Position numbers and translations under genes: made by a program
Source of the DNA: Pomacea canaliculata
Lineage: Eukaryota; Mollusca; Gastropoda; Architaenioglossa; Ampullariidae
Assembly (NCBI RefSeq): GCF_003073045.1
Contig: NC_037599.1
Location: 4,464,001-4,528,000 of the forward strand
Direction of reading: 5' to 3'
DNA: 64,000 nucleotides
In this document: positions 1 to 14,800 of the stretch, in pieces
Layout: the number at the start of each line of letters is the position of its first letter
Position numbering within the stretch: position 1 is the stretch's first letter
Notes under the pieces: generated by a model
Databases searched by the model: none
Told to the model about the DNA's origin: nothing
What the model saw: the letters and a program-made list of their open reading frames with translations, nothing else

Positions 1-2969
1 TCAACACAACAAAAATCATCACGATGTACATACAGGATTCTGTCAAAAGCTTATGGTCTTAGTCCTTGAAAGGCTTTTACAGTCCTGACAATACTCATTC
101 CTGACTCTTACAGTGATAGCACTGCTTCAAGCCATTCCCAGTCTTAGTTTGGAGAATACAGTCAGATAAATGGAAAGCAATAAACAATTGCTCATTCCTC
201 AGCTAGGAAATCAAGTTTATAAAATACAGTCTGTGCAGGTTGAGTTACAGGCATCGACTGCCTTGACAGATGTTTCTTTTAAATGGCTAATAATCTTGTA
301 TATTAATCTGTGAACATCTTTGAACAATCAATAAGGAGTGCTTAACAACATCAAAATATTTCGTAATTCAAATTATGTACAAACCAACAGAAGAAAGATG
401 GAAGCAAACTCAAAACAAAAAAAATGTTAATGAAAATAATGTTAAAGAAAAATAAAATTGCGTCAAAGACAAGAATAATTATAAATTTTAAAAGAAAGAA
501 AACAGTAACAAAAATAACATTATAGAAAAGATAATTAATAATGTTAAATAAAAATAAAGGAATTGGGGGGAAAAAGAAAATAGAGCACTTTAATGTCACC
601 TGTAGATGGATATTAAAAGGAAAACAAATCAGAAACCCGGATGTTCATCGAGGCTCTGTTTTTCAAGAGCATGCTATCAACATTTTGCTTAATCCAACCA
701 CTTTAAAGTTTGAAATATTATTTTAAAACAAGTTTTAAATTAATGTGTTCCTTCTTTTACACAAAATGTGAAGTGCTGACAGTGAAAACAAAGTTAGTCA
801 AACTGGCAATGAAAAGAATATAAAGTACAATTGTTGCTTAAAAGATATACATTACTCCATAGGAAAAAAAAGAAGTATTTTTTTTACAGAAGAAACAAGT
901 TTATTTTAACAAAACTCACTGCACAAGCGAATATAACATTTTTAAAAGAATCATGCAAATAATTTGTAGATATCTAAAACTCGAAAATTCATTAAAATAC
1001 AGTTTGAAATTGTATGTATTCATACATATATGTATCTTGAGAAAACAAAAGTAGGCAGCTATGATAAAAACGACACAGACTGTATTATACTCATGCAAAA
1101 GTATATCGTAATGGCTGTACAACTGTCATGCATTGGTGCTTAAGTAAACAATTTATTCGGTACACTAACATCATTTAGAAACCTTTCCGCAATAAATCAC
1201 AGAGCATGAGACTGCAACATCTTGTCCAAGGAGACTTCCAAGCAGTTTATTTGCCAAACATGTTGTCTGTAGAACACCTGCTTGACTTCAGTATCCCATC
1301 ATCCAGAAAATGATTTACACTCGAGGTATATGTGATTTCTGCTCATTAAATGCAGCTATAAATATCATGTCAATAATATGTAGACGTTTTAATTAAATGT
1401 TGGAAACCTGAAAACAAATAAACAAGCTAAAACCAAACAAATCAACTTCTCAGAAAAATCTGAGACAAAACAAATAAAATCATGATGTTTATGCATTTTT
1501 ACATTTTACGAAATTATCAGTGTCATTCATAGATAGGAATATTCGTGAATATATTACGAATAGATGTGGTTCAAATTGTTTTCATTTTTTTTATCGTACA
1601 ATCGGCTTCAAGGATATTGAGAAGAAAAAGGACGTGCAGTCAATGTCAGGAGAGAAAATAATATCTTACATTTCAAGCCATCCATTGTTTTCATTTGAAG
1701 AGATTTATAAGGAATTGTTGTCAGAGCGAAAAGAAAAAAAGGTGACTGACAGATTTAAATCAGACGAACCTAACTATATAAGGTTTATTTCATCTTTTGC
1801 TCACTTTTCATCACTCCGTGCAACTTTACTGGTTATATAGCCTGTGTTACAAAAAGATTTATTTTATTTTTTAAATATTTTTATGTACATAATTATGCAT
1901 TTTATATATATATATACAATTTTATAGGGTAATCATTCAAGTTTGTTCTAGAGTGACTAAACTTGACTATACCAGGAAAGATGCCAGTCGACGTCGCCAT
2001 CTTTGTCAGAACTGTCCCTCAAACAGGAAATACCTGCCTGTCATGGCAATAAAGATACTTTGGACACACACACAGATGTCAGATAATCTGTCTAAGGAAA
2101 TGTTTTCCTCTAAACATTTAAAGTTATCACTTTCCGGGTGTTAAATAACCGTCTTTATGACAACCGTTGAGAGGCACACCGTGCTAGTTCTCTAATGATC
2201 ACGTGATTCCTGTGACACAGATATACAGCGTTTACAAAATCTATGTCGACACCAGACACAACTTTGCTGTAAACAGTCCTGATGACGTCAGAAGAACCTA
2301 CAGGGTATCGGTTTGATATAAAGGTTTTATTTGGGTTTTTTTTAAAAGATAAATGGAAACCTCGTGGTGCCGCGCTACACTGACGAAAGAGACTTTTAAT
2401 CAGTAACGGTCACCGAAAGAAGAGTAGATTAAGTTCTCAGGTTTTCTTCTCTAATTGGAATAAAGCTCTTATCAGAGGCCATGATGGCTGGAGCAATTAA
2501 AAAGGTGGCAAACTTGCTAGTACCAGCAACGCGTGTTTTTTAAAATAACATTTAGTTTATTTATTTTGCAGCTGAAAGAACGCGAAGCGGAAGGTAAATA
2601 GTGGACACACTATGACCCGGGGTCAGAGGCCATTTGTCATGTTTCACGTAGGAAGATTCGCACCTGGCGCCGACGACACGTGGCGGTGACGGCTTGGAGT
2701 TAGTCCTCCCAGGTCTGACAAGCACCTCTCACCATCCTATCCACAACACCTGCACGCACGTGCTGGCACGCGCACATCGTGTACGCCGGGAGCCAGGACG
2801 TTGAGAGAAATGGCGGCTGACGGAACTGAACTGGCGTGCGGCCTTGACCTCGTGTCGGGCCTTCCTGTCACGTGGATGTTTCTTCGGCGATGAAGAATGG
2901 TAATGACAAAACGTGGCTGACCGTTAAACAAGGTGCAGTTGAGGATTGATTAAGTTTATGCTTCTAGAG
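1..2969. other. AT-rich sequence, no gene seen
   Basis: Short low-complexity frames only. From about 2.2 to 2.95 kb it is less AT-rich, but has no splice-bounded reading frame that I could support. A 106-codon frame at 1520-1840 has biased composition and no recognisable domain. Confidence 0.6.
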
Positions 2970-3333
2970 CAGACCTGGGCAAACGCCCGCCTCCTGTCTC
3001 TGACCGGCCCGCCCGCGCTCGCCGCCAGTATATACACTATATATACAGTATTGGGTAAAACCTGAGTTAACTATAATAAGGGGCCGGATGAGAAACTGGA
3101 ATGGTTCTAGAGGGCCGGATGAGAAACTGGGATGGTTCTAGAGGCGGACTAATATAGTTAACTCAGTTTTACCCAATATGTATATATAGTATATTTACTG
3201 GTGGGCAGCGTCGGGCCGGTCAGAGACAGGAGGCGGCCGGATCCGGCCCGCGGGCCGGCGTTTGCCCAGGTCTGCTCTAGAACCATCCCAGTTTCTCATG
3301 CGGCCCCTTGGGAAAATTAATTGCCCACCCCTG
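2970..3333. mobile_element. hAT-like miniature element with internal foldback
   Basis: The element is flanked by near-identical 8-bp target duplications (TTCTAGAG and CTCTAGAG). Its ends are CAGACCTGGGCAA and, on the other strand, CAGGGGTGGGCAA. Eight-bp duplications and CAG-starting inverted ends are the usual signature of hAT transposons. Inside, the left end is repeated in inverse orientation (arms of about 120 nt around 2975-3070 and 3150-3290). Between the arms is a short direct duplication of GGCCGGATGAGAAACTGG. It encodes nothing and would need a transposase from elsewhere. Confidence 0.75.
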
Positions 3334-3341
3334 CTCTAGAG

Positions 3342-5402
3342 CGAGACAATCTGTAGTTTGTTTCCAAACGACATGCATTATAGCGGTTTGCATTATTGTC
3401 TAATAGTTTCACTAATCTGATCACTATGCCACTATCGCCATCCTGCCTTAAGAAACAACTGTCAAGCTCACCAGGTTCTCAGACAAACTACTTCCTAGAT
3501 TATAAAAAAAAGAAGAAAAAAACAACTTCCTCAAATGATACATTAACGCAGTTTAGTGTTCACAACAAACTTTAAACATACATACAGAATAATCAAATAA
3601 TGGAAGCGGTGTATCTACCGAGGAGATCTTTGTATGTTGTATCTGAACATAGAAAGGCAAGAGATAGGCATTCATAATCAAATCGCAATAACAAACTATA
3701 ACAAAACGCATCAAACGTATTGAAGAAACCAGAAATATTCCTTACATACTTATTATACAGAGATTATAACAGGTGACACACATTATGTTTAAAAGCCTCT
3801 TCTGTACAAAACACAGGCTATAGGAGAAGGATTGGTCCAAGTTAATGGTATGTTCAGAAACTGTAAATATACACTTGGCTCCCGATTTGCACGACATGTC
3901 TATCAGTTCTACAAAACATAAACAAGTGTATGGTTTGTGTATGTATGTGTCATGTATAATTCATACTATAATTCATCTCTTTGACATTTTTCGATTATTT
4001 TTGTTTGGACGATGAAATAAACAAAGGCGTTCTCAATCCTATGCTAGGAATCTTTCCTTTTGAACTGCTTCTGTGGAGGAAGGCAACCTCATAGGACATA
4101 TTAAGTAAGCTAGTTGGCACAAATGTAGATAAATTCATTTAAATTTTGTCATTCAAGGACTATGTGGATAGGAGTACATGCATAGTGGCTTTAAGAGTCG
4201 AACCAGGCAGCGGTCTTTGTACTGTCCCATCGCAAACAAATTGCAAATGGATTGTCTCACAAGTAATGGCGGATTTATATTTCATACAACCCGTATTCAA
4301 TTAGACAGACTCCTCATAAGAATTTAATAACCTGGTCCAGCACCACACGGAGACAGACACATAAATGCACATGTAGGTGTATGTAATATGACCATGATAT
4401 TAGAACACTATGTGATAAGATAACAAAATACTAACTAAACTTACCCAAAGTAAGACAAGGGTTAACTTGTTGTGTATAAAACAATCACGGTGTAACAATA
4501 TCATCCTGTTATATCACAGATATGTACAACCACATTTATTGGTGGATATTCTTGTTCCTGCAGCTCGTTTCTACCTCCACAGTCAGAGAGTTTTAACATC
4601 AATCACCCTGCTCTTTGATCGTTTTTAATTAAAGTGAGATAATCCCCGTAATGAGTTGTGAATGCTCGTTATGACGATAATTCTGTCTTAGAGGCAGATA
4701 GCGACGGCCATGTGTTGATTAGACAGACGCGTGGCGCCACCTAACGAGTGAGCTCAGTTCAACGGCTCTCGCTACATTACCTGAGCGATTTTGATGGTGC
4801 AACATTCAAGACCCGGATGACAGGTATTCAACATAGTCTCGAGAATAATTTACTTACTTTTTTAAAAAATTGTTATTAAACTTTGTGTCTACTTTATCCA
4901 ACTGCGATGTTATTTTTTCAGTAATTTTGTCGACTATTAAGTAGTACTCATAAGTGGTTTGTTATGAAAATTAGTTTTTATGTTATTTGTTTCATCTACG
5001 GACGTGAAAAGATGTGTTTATGATGGACAGATATTCAGAAAGCTGAGGCTTTTACCTGTCTGTGGAAACATGCATTTTTTAAACTACATTTCCAGTTGAT
5101 GAAAGAGCTTCTTATTGAAGCTCTACATGATATAACAGATAACTGCTGTTTCGTCTCGGATCTGCTCTCCTCCTGAAGAAACAGGCAATAAAACACACTC
5201 CATCGTAGTTGCCAGTCACAGGTCAAAAGATGAATGGCAGTCTATCACCTTTTAATCACAGTTTTCCCCTCGTTCTTTCTCCCCTCGCCCATCATAAAAC
5301 TGTCCAGAACTCACACGTTTTACTTTTATGTAGGAAAAAAAAAACCCCATGAGAATCTTTCCCTGCATCAAACATAAGACAGTGCCAGTCCTTGTCACGT
5401 GT
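3342..5402. other. 3' flank of the peptide receptor gene
   Basis: No coding exon was found. The part nearest 5402 is expected to contain the receptor 3' UTR. The rest is anonymous AT-rich DNA. Confidence 0.5.
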
Positions 5403-5888
5403 TCATGATTCAGAACACACAGCCTGAGTTGTTGACTGCAGCCTCACAAGTATCTTAGACTGAAATTTGCGCAGCTCCAGCTGCTCGGAGTCGTATCCCA
5501 TCGCGGGGCAGGACACTTCATTGCCGCTGCTGCCTCCATCTTTCTCCACCAGCGTCATCAGCGCGCGACCGTTGGTGTGGACCGCGGAGGTGCGCGTGCT
5601 GGCGGCGGAGATGCTGAACCGGTACGCCCGCACGAACGCCCTTCCTTTCACGCATGCGCAGATGGCCATCTTGAAGCTCTGGCGGAAGTTGCGAGAGAGG
5701 AAGGCGTAGACGATAGGGTTGACGCAGGAATTGAAGTACGACATGATGTGGAAGGCCTGGCGCATGGGCTTGAGGAAGTCGTAGTGGAGGTAGTGGAGGT
5801 ACCCGAGGGCTGTCAGGATGTTGTTGACGAGGATCGGAGCCCAGCATATCACGAACAACAACACCACCAACACCAGCATCAGCACCAC
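5403..5888 (-). CDS. Peptide GPCR exon 6: TM6, TM7, C-terminal tail
   Basis: The terminal exon encodes residues 306-466 and the stop. TM6 carries FVICWAP, TM7 carries NSCVNPIVYAFLSRNF, and helix 8 is followed by a Cys-rich patch. The Ser/Thr-rich tail of about 85 residues is typical of arrestin-regulated peptide receptors. It starts in phase 0 after TTAACAG. A possible ATTAAA polyadenylation signal lies about 150 nt downstream (5251-5256, minus strand), with no further support. Confidence 0.93.
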   Translation of the reverse strand: MVLMLVLVVLLFVICWAPILVNNILTALGYLHYLHYDFLKPMRQAFHIMSYFNSCVNPIVYAFLSRNFRQSFKMAICACVKGRAFVRAYRFSISAASTRTSAVHTNGRALMTLVEKDGGSSGNEVSCPAMGYDSEQLELRKFQSKILVRLQSTTQAVCSES

Positions 5889-8800
5889 CTGTTAACACGA
5901 CTCGCCGTCAGAAGAATTCAGTTTGAAGATCGACTAATAAATAAATAGTTCAACAGATTTTAGTCACAGAGACAGCAAACATTGCTTCAACTTTTTCTCT
6001 GGGTTGCACGCACGCATACATTACAAAATTCTATTATTCCCCAGGTACTTAGCTCTTGATTACATAAACAATAAACAACTGTGTGTTAGACGAGTTAGCT
6101 ACATGTGATCTCGACTAATAAAATACTACTCAAAATGAAAGATATCTAAGCCTCTTCTACATTGATTTGTCGAATTACTTTCAAGAGAAATTCGAGGACA
6201 GATAACGCGCAGCGGGACCGCAAGTGCAGCCCGTGTTATCTAATCGGTTTAATTCGCGTCTGTCAACGACATTTTTTCATCAGGATGACGAAAGATAATC
6301 TTGATCGAGCAGCAGCTTCACGGGAGGAGCTGGAGGAGAGGTCACACGGCTTCGCGCTGCAAAGGTTTACAGCAGCGTGTCCTGGGGTCACGTGCACGAC
6401 ACCTCGCTAAACGCTAACCGGATGGTTAAGCCCCCAGCAGACAGCTCCAGTCCTGACATTTTTATGATCAGTTTATCAGGCTGCTCCATTTTAGCTGCAG
6501 CCTAGCGAAGTGCTGCGCTTCTGACAGTCATGTCTTCAATCAGCTAGCGTCCTGAGGCAGACGGTTTCGTCAAGTGCATACCGGTATGTTCCTGAACAAG
6601 CTGCCGACATCTCCTGACAACCCCTGATGCATTACCCTATAGGTGGAGGAGGTAAAATAGTTCATTCTCTCATTGTTAGAGCTTTCATTTAACCCGCTCC
6701 CAGGGGGGAGACAATCGAGAAAGACACTAAGCTCCAGCGGAGGTAAGAATCAGCGTGTCGGCCGTTCTTCGAGCTAGTTGTCTCCCCCTAGAGAGTCATT
6801 ACAGACCCAATGTACCTGTTTTCTCGTCTCCTTTTCTTCAGTAACAGCTTGCCCCTTTGATCCCCGGAGGCTCTTCTGTTTCCCGTTGCCTAAATATATC
6901 TGTTCACTCTCCTCTACCTTCGGTGCCACCTTTTGCTTCGACTCAGAAGTAGTGGTCGTGAGAATCCTGCAAAGAAACCGAAATAAGAAAATATATACAT
7001 GTTGTTGTTGTTTTTGAAAGAAATGCATAGCTCAAAGCACCCTTACTACAATAAACGTTAGTTTTAAAACAAGAAAACTAAACAATAGTGTTTAAAGAAA
7101 CGTGCATCACCACTTGGTACCCTTCATGCAACAAAAAGCAGTTTAAGTATAAGGACGAAAGGGTACACTATTGAAAGTTTTAGCCATTCAGAATGTTTCT
7201 AGAAAAGGTAAGCCTTTTGTTCCCTTTGTCTTATCCCCCCTTATCCCACGGGGTTAACTCTCGGTTAGTAACAAAGGTTAGAAAGAATTTACTGCGTGAC
7301 AGCCAGAGGAGGCAAGGAAGCAATCCATGTATTATCTCAAGGATATGAACTCACCCTCCAGTGCGCATGTCGCTCACTCTCCACACCTTGAGGGCAATGA
7401 CACTGTAGGCGAAGACCATGATGACAACAGGAGCAAAGAACATGAGGACAAACATGTACAGCTCATACACGACGATGTAGACTGGATGCTCGTAGTTCTT
7501 GATACAATAGTGATACTCGTCGTTCCTTCCCACTGGCATGTAGTGCTGTCGAGTGTAATTAGCATGAAGTAATTAAGATAGAATTAACTGAATTAAGTAA
7601 GGTATTCAGATTTGATTTTGCATGAAATCATACATTGTACACGAGTAAGGTCTGGATATCAAAATAAACATCGAGCTTGCCATTACCGTATTTTTATGCG
7701 ATGTTGCTGTTTGCATTAATCCTACAATTGTAGTGTTTATTTGTTTCTTTTATCACTGAATTGTTCAGTCATATACCACACATGTAAGAACTATTTACAT
7801 CCATCAGAAACAATACAAAATAATAAAAATGGTTATAAAAAATTAAATGGAATACATTGTTGTACAAAGGCCTAATCAGGATACAACTTTTGTTTAAATG
7901 ACCAAGTTAAGTTCGTTACAAAATACTATTTCTCTAATCTAAGTGAATAAGACTAGTTACTGGTGACGACATGTTTTATTATTACCATGATGAATATAGT
8001 TGGGAGAGCCAGGAGTCCTGAGACGACCCACACGAGGACGACGACAAGGCGAGCGTGTGACATGGTGCACAAATACTTGGCCCGCAGCGGGAACAGCACA
8101 GCCACCAGCCTGCAACACCATGTCAACATGTCATGTTTAACTCATCCATTAGTCGAGAAGACTGACCTCTTGGCGCTTTGAAAGCTGAAATTAATGAGTT
8201 TTAATTAAAGTTCCAAAACGACCAAAACATGAAGGAGACTGTATGACAATTAGAGAACTCAATCAAATAGAACGAACACATTATCTGTGATATTCATCAC
8301 AACGAGAATGACATAAGGTATTTCAATTATTTACTTTATTCTGATTCTTATTATTAATATTTTATGGGAAACGTGTCAACAATATAGCTTACATGTCGAC
8401 AACAGTCTTTGACCACTGTAAACGGAATACAATGGTCAGAATTATACGGGGATTTGCAAGGTTCACTGCTTTACAGATCTTGGTGAGGTTGATAAGTTCC
8501 GGAAGTAACGAAAACAGCTTTAATCTATTAATGAAATATTTTATATTATCGATAATCAGACATATTTTGTTGGGTCAATATATTTTTGTCTGTCTAGCTT
8601 ACACTTCTTCTCCGCTCCCTGTTAACATCAAGAACAAAAATCGCTTTGAAAACTTTCGGAGGCGCATTACCCGTTGTTCCCAAAATATCGCAGCTCACCT
8701 GATGTTATAATAAACATGTTGTTAATCATGGCTCGTTAACAGCGAAAAAAGTGTTTACATGCTCGCGCCTGCACAGAGAAGGTCTGTAGCTAGTGGGATG

Positions 8801-11800
8801 GAGAGGGGGAGTACAGCATCGCAAAAAATTACAAAAATATGAGGTTTACCTAACTGTCATCGTCTGTGAACCGCACATAGCTAAACATAGCCTCAGACAG
8901 AGCCCTGTAGTGTTCCTCTGTCATCTCCCCTCATTAATTTTCATATTTAGCATTATTTGAAGCAACTTCTCTACCCTTCTCTTTCCTGTCTGTCTACATC
9001 TTTCTTTCGCTTCCTTTGCTATTCCTCCGTCTATCTCTCAAGTATAAAGACTCAAAGCACACACACACACACACATGAACGCACACGCAAGCATATTAGG
9101 GAAGCATAAATTTAAAAAACTCATAGTTGTGCTTGTGTGTTTGCAATAGATTAAAGATATCGCTGTTTCAGAAATGCCGCCGCAGGAAGCAAAAGTTAAG
9201 AAAACAACTAGCAACTTCCTCTGAAATGATTTTCTGACTTTCTGTGACCCGTGGAAGACGAGAAGAAGAGGAGAGATACAGAGCCATGTCTACTAAAGGT
9301 GGGCGAAACAGTACACCAGGCGCAGAACAACGATCTCACCAGACATCGCAGATGCAGCTGCTGCTGCTGTTAACTTGTAATACTCTTTTCATCGAGAGAG
9401 TAAACCAGGGGAGATGAGCACGACGACAACCGGTGTCAAGATTATCTTTTCTTGAACCTGCCTTGTTATTTAGAGACAAGGCGCCATTGTCCCTGGGCGT
9501 GCATCCTGCGCTGTGAGTAAGCTGCCTTGAATTTTTTTATTATTATCTGAATCCGTTCGCACCAAACTGAGACATTTTATTGAATTATCCTCAAGTAACT
9601 ATCCTATTCATTTGCATCTGCACCCGTTCTCATTTGCATAATTTCTTCAAAGCTTTTCATTAGCTCAGCGATTATTTACATTGGTCTCTACCGGAAGTGA
9701 ACATTCGCACGGATTTCTGTAGTGATGAAAGGTGGATAACTACTGTCTGTTGGTTTTTCTGGCCATAAGATCTCTCTCTTTTTTGGCTGCAGTATTTTTG
9801 TTTGTTAATTATTATTTTTTGTAGATTTGTGCTTGTTTTCATAGAAAGGCACCAAAGAAGATTTTTTTTTTTATATAATTACGCATCCGTATCTTAGTTC
9901 TAATGAGACATTACCACAATGTCATCCTTGTCATCAAAGTGGAATGGGACTGCTTTTCCTATATCAAACATAAAAGAGATGGAGAGATGGGGAATACGAC
10001 GGGAAATGACAGAAAGTGGGGTGGGGAAGTAGAGCGGGTGGGGGACACAGAATCACAGAAAGTAGTAAAAGAAATCTCAAAAATGAATTAACAACTTCTG
10101 TAACTCTCTTTTTTTAAGGGTAGAAAAACCCTGCTCTGTCTCCTGTTTTTATCTGCCTAAGACAGCGCGCTGGTATCTGAAGGAGCCCTTGTTCCCTGTA
10201 AAAAGCTCATTCTCAACACCCAGCGTCAAAGGAAACCTTCATTCGACTCTGCGGCGAGACGCAGCCAATCCCCGCTCTCCTTTTGAAGTCACGTGAGGTG
10301 GAAGGGAGAGTGGGGAGTGCGGCAGTGAATGAAGTGTGCATGATGAATGAGGGCGCCGTACTACCGTTTTCTTCCTGATAACACTTTTTTTTTTCACAAA
10401 CAGCCATCCCATCCCTCTCCCTTCTCTCACTCGCAGGTCAGTGTACTTCACCCTGCCCACGCATCCCCATCCTCACCTCGCGCACTGTTATCGATGTCAC
10501 GGTAAAACCTGCCAACAAACTAAAAAAAAAAAAAACAAAAAAACTGATTTTTTAACCTACCCATAATTTCTCTCAGTAAAAGAAGAAGAGAGCGGTTGTG
10601 GTGGTGTTGACATGAAAATGTGCTTCTGGACACGGACAAAGTAGGAGTCAGCTGTCAAGAAATTCACATTTCTGGTTTTATTGGAAGGAATTAATTCAAC
10701 GATAACGAAGTCCGTTAGAACTGTTAAAAAGTTGTCATTTGAAGCACATTCTGTTGAGCGGGGAAAACCCAGCAGGAACACATGCAATGGGGCGAGGGGC
10801 CTGATAGGAATCATCTCTCTCGAAGAGTGCCAGCTGCACAGAATTTTTTGAAGGCAAGTCAAAGGGGTTCACTGTTGCAAGCTGGGGTGGGGGCTGCGTT
10901 GGCGGGTAGGAGTGAAGTGGATTGATTTTTTTTTTCCTCCATGACTGCTTTGAATGAGTGCAACTTGTCGCTCTATCTTGTGAGACATATTTAATAATTT
11001 TAAAGTCATTAATCAGAGCCATCTATCTATTATTCTTTATTCCTTTTGTTTGCTACCTTCTTAATTTCAATCTGATTTTTTAAATTCGTTCTTATTTCTC
11101 TGTATCCTTTCTGAGTTCTTTATTCCTTTTTTATATTTCTTTCTTAAGTGTTTTTTGTGTTTTTACTGTTTCCAAACGTTTTCCTTCAGTCAATGACGCA
11201 GGTTCGTCAAAAGCTCAAGTGCGATTTGAAGTGTTATTTTGTGTTGAGTTCGAACAGAGTGAGTGTTGACGACGATGTGGATGACAATCATTTGATTTTT
11301 GTTTTGAGCTTTCAATTAGATAGATATGAAATCAGCAATTAAATAACAGTCTAACACACACACGCGCGCGCGCTCTTATTTTGCACCTGATTACCCAGAA
11401 CTCTCATCCCTGCGATTTCTGTAAACATCATCACACTCAGTCGTACCCCAGCCAGCACACTCAGAGAGAAGCCCAGTCACACAGGAACCGGGGTAGGAAG
11501 AAGCAAAGGCTGAAAAGTGCATTTTTTTCTCCGAGAAGTTTAAGAACATGATGAGAAAACGACCCTCCTTATGTATCACAAATAAGATTCACACACACAC
11601 ACTCTCTCTCTTCACACTTACACACACCCTCCATCTCTCTCTTTTCACACTTACACACACCTCTCTCCTCTGTATAAGATTCTTCTAATGGTTACCACTA
11701 GCAACAGCGAGCTATGACGAGAGAGTGGAAATAGCTTCGTACATCTCACAGGGTTAAAAGTTCAACAGCCCGATGCCAGAGCAAAGAAACCGTTACCTGT

Positions 11801-14800
11801 TACTGCAGCCTTTACATTATTTTTTAATGGGACGGGCTCTCAAAGCTATTTTTGTCGCAGTCCCAGTCAAGAATGGAGGAAGGAAGGAAGAAAATCAATA
11901 AAAACAAAATGTAAGCAAAGCAGGAGAGCGCAGGTCAGGGGAGAGCAAAATGTCTGCGAGATGTCTTCACTGAATTAGTCATCAGGGAGACGACTCTTCC
12001 ATTTCTCTCGTACCCACGAGGGAGAGTGCAAGTAAGACTGGTCCAGACAGACAACCACACTGTAGGAAAGTTACTCTCGACAGCATGAAAATTGCCCTCG
12101 TCATCTCCTCTGAGGATTTTTTTTTAAAGTTCTGGTGGTCCTCTTGTGAAATGAGATGTCTGCGTTGAGTGTGTGTGTGTGTTAGTGCATGAGAATCTGT
12201 ATATGTGTGTTTGTTACTGTGTGTGTGTGCTTTTTTGTTAATGTATGTTTATGTAAGTGTGTTTGCTAGTGAGTGTGTGTTTCGCGCACGCCTTCATAAA
12301 TTGGCTTCAGAGCAGGGGGCGACAATGCATCCAATTTAATCTTTTTCGCATTCTGCCGTTGATTGCTGAATTATTTCCTGTAGCAATGTGAGTTGTTTAC
12401 CAAAAGCAGCTAAAAGGGTGGACAACACTGGCGAGTTCAACAGTGAGGACATAAATAATTTTGAGATTTCAACACATTTTGTATTAACACATTTACAAGC
12501 AGTGTCAAGCAGAGACACATTCAATGTTCAAAACACTTTCGAAACTTGGACTCGATTACCTGGCTTTTGCTTCCATGTTTCTAGAAAGATAGCGCCGACA
12601 CCACCAGAACATTAACATAATACTGCATTAGGACTCAAGAACGCACACACCTCGAATAAACGTGTCAATTAATTATTTTAAAATAATTAAATTTCAATTT
12701 TAAAATTTTAAAAATAATCTTCACGGTGGGTAAAAGGTATTTCTTATTCTGCTACAATGATATGAATGTCATTTTCATTTTTAATGATTACTGTAAGATT
12801 TGAAAAAAATATCCAACCTTAAGTTTTGCTTGATGTGTGAAACATGATGAAAAATCACATAATTTATTACTTACTCAGATTAGTAATTGTTATCTGGGAA
12901 AATAAGTCTGTACTTAGTCTAACACAGCTGAACTCCTTTTTTGGTACAGCTATTTCCTTTAGTAATAAAAAAATAAAGCTTCTCATCGCATCTGCACAGT
13001 CATGAACAGGTCATGTTTATTTTATCATTGTCTGTTACTTAATCTCAACATTGTAGCTCACGTGCTTTTTGTGTTATTATTGCTCTACAAATATCCAAAC
13101 TGTTTCCATGCTGCAACCGCCGCCATTACCTGTTACGCAGTTACAGATAAACGATTTCAACATTATTTATTGCCCGCATCTAGACATACTGGAATTACAA
13201 TAGCAAATACATCTGTCAGTAAATGGATGTCAGTAACTGGCAAATGTTTATAATAGAGGCTATATCTATATATACGTATGTGTGAGTGTGTGCGCGTGCT
13301 TGAGAACGCGCTCGCTAACCGAGGTTTTGCGAGTGTTAAACACGATTACGTTGCCATAGCAAAAATCTCGATGCCGCTTTCAATTAATTTGTGATGCTGC
13401 AGATAAAGTTAGCATTTCCTTCATTCTTAACACAGTCCTTAACAAGCCATCTACTTTTCTCGACCCTTTCAAGAAATATCTCGAAATAATTGCTTCATGC
13501 AGGCAGATATAATGAGGTTTATGTTGGAGACTGCAGGCCTCCACGATAAGCATCGAGAGAAGCTCTGCTGCGCGCTCCTTCCAAAATTATTTTTTCCTGC
13601 GAACAAAAATTGGCACACTAAGCTTCCGCTCATGTGATGTCATACTATGTAAAATGAAGAAATAATGTTTTTAAACGAATCTAATCACAACGGAAGCTGC
13701 AGACTGTTGTGGTCTGTTCGATGTTGTGGCAGAAAAGGTTAGGTTGTGGAGTCGACTGAATGTTATTTAACTAGACGAGAGAGAGAGAGAGTTTTGAAAA
13801 GGAATGAATGTATGTTGACGCCTCACAAGTTGGTTTCTTCACCAGAACTAATCAAGATGACATGAGAGTCGAGAGGGTTTGTACCCGACCAGGTAATCAA
13901 GTGTGTAGGTCACAATAATTTTACAAACACACAGAGAAGATAGAAAGTAGCATGCTACAAAGTAAGATGATTTAACAAAGACAGGAGCAATGTGAAGGAA
14001 AAAAAAAAGAAGAGAGAAAAAAATCAGGATTGAAGAAACCGAAATAAAGAAAAGCTTCTATAGCCACGTTGACCCTGTTCCCTATAGTATAAGGTGTTCA
14101 TCTTTTAGGGAATCCACCCATGTCCTAAAAATCGCAGCACACAGCTGTCTCTACTAGAAAAACTTTCTCATTAAACATTTTCTTTATTTATTTCTATTTA
14201 TTTAATTTGCTCAGCAAAATGCGTTGATTTCAAAGCTGCAGCATGGTAAATAAACATTTAAAAAGCAGGTAGGTCCAGAAATTCAAAGAAAAACTGTATC
14301 CCGCTGAGCCTGCACTTCAACTCACATTACAATCTCTCTGTCGCACAGTTGTCCGTTAGGAGTCATTTTTTAAACATAAACTCTCCACCTTATGTTTTAT
14401 TTGGATATCAGCGCGATGACAACATTCAAACAAAATGCACTTAAGGCGGCACCTCGTGTCTAGAAGTTTCCTCGGACACAATGTGTTGGGTGAGGAGCAT
14501 CGTCATCCTTATCTGCCTTTAAGATGAGAAAAGATCTCTTTGTGCTCGGCTGGCCTGTCTGGCAAACCCACGTTTGAAAAACATGAGAAAGGACGATAAC
14601 CTAGCGAAAGCCGCTCCTGCCAATGAGAAGACAACTAGTAAAAAATTCGTAGTTAAAGAAACGGAAATATCTTTTTTCTCTTATTCTCCCAATTCGACCA
14701 TCCCAGAGTGTTGACACATAGAGAGAACCCACACAAACACACAATTTGCTTGCTCCATCTAAGTTTTGCCTTATCAGATGTTTAGTACTTGCCCTTAGCC

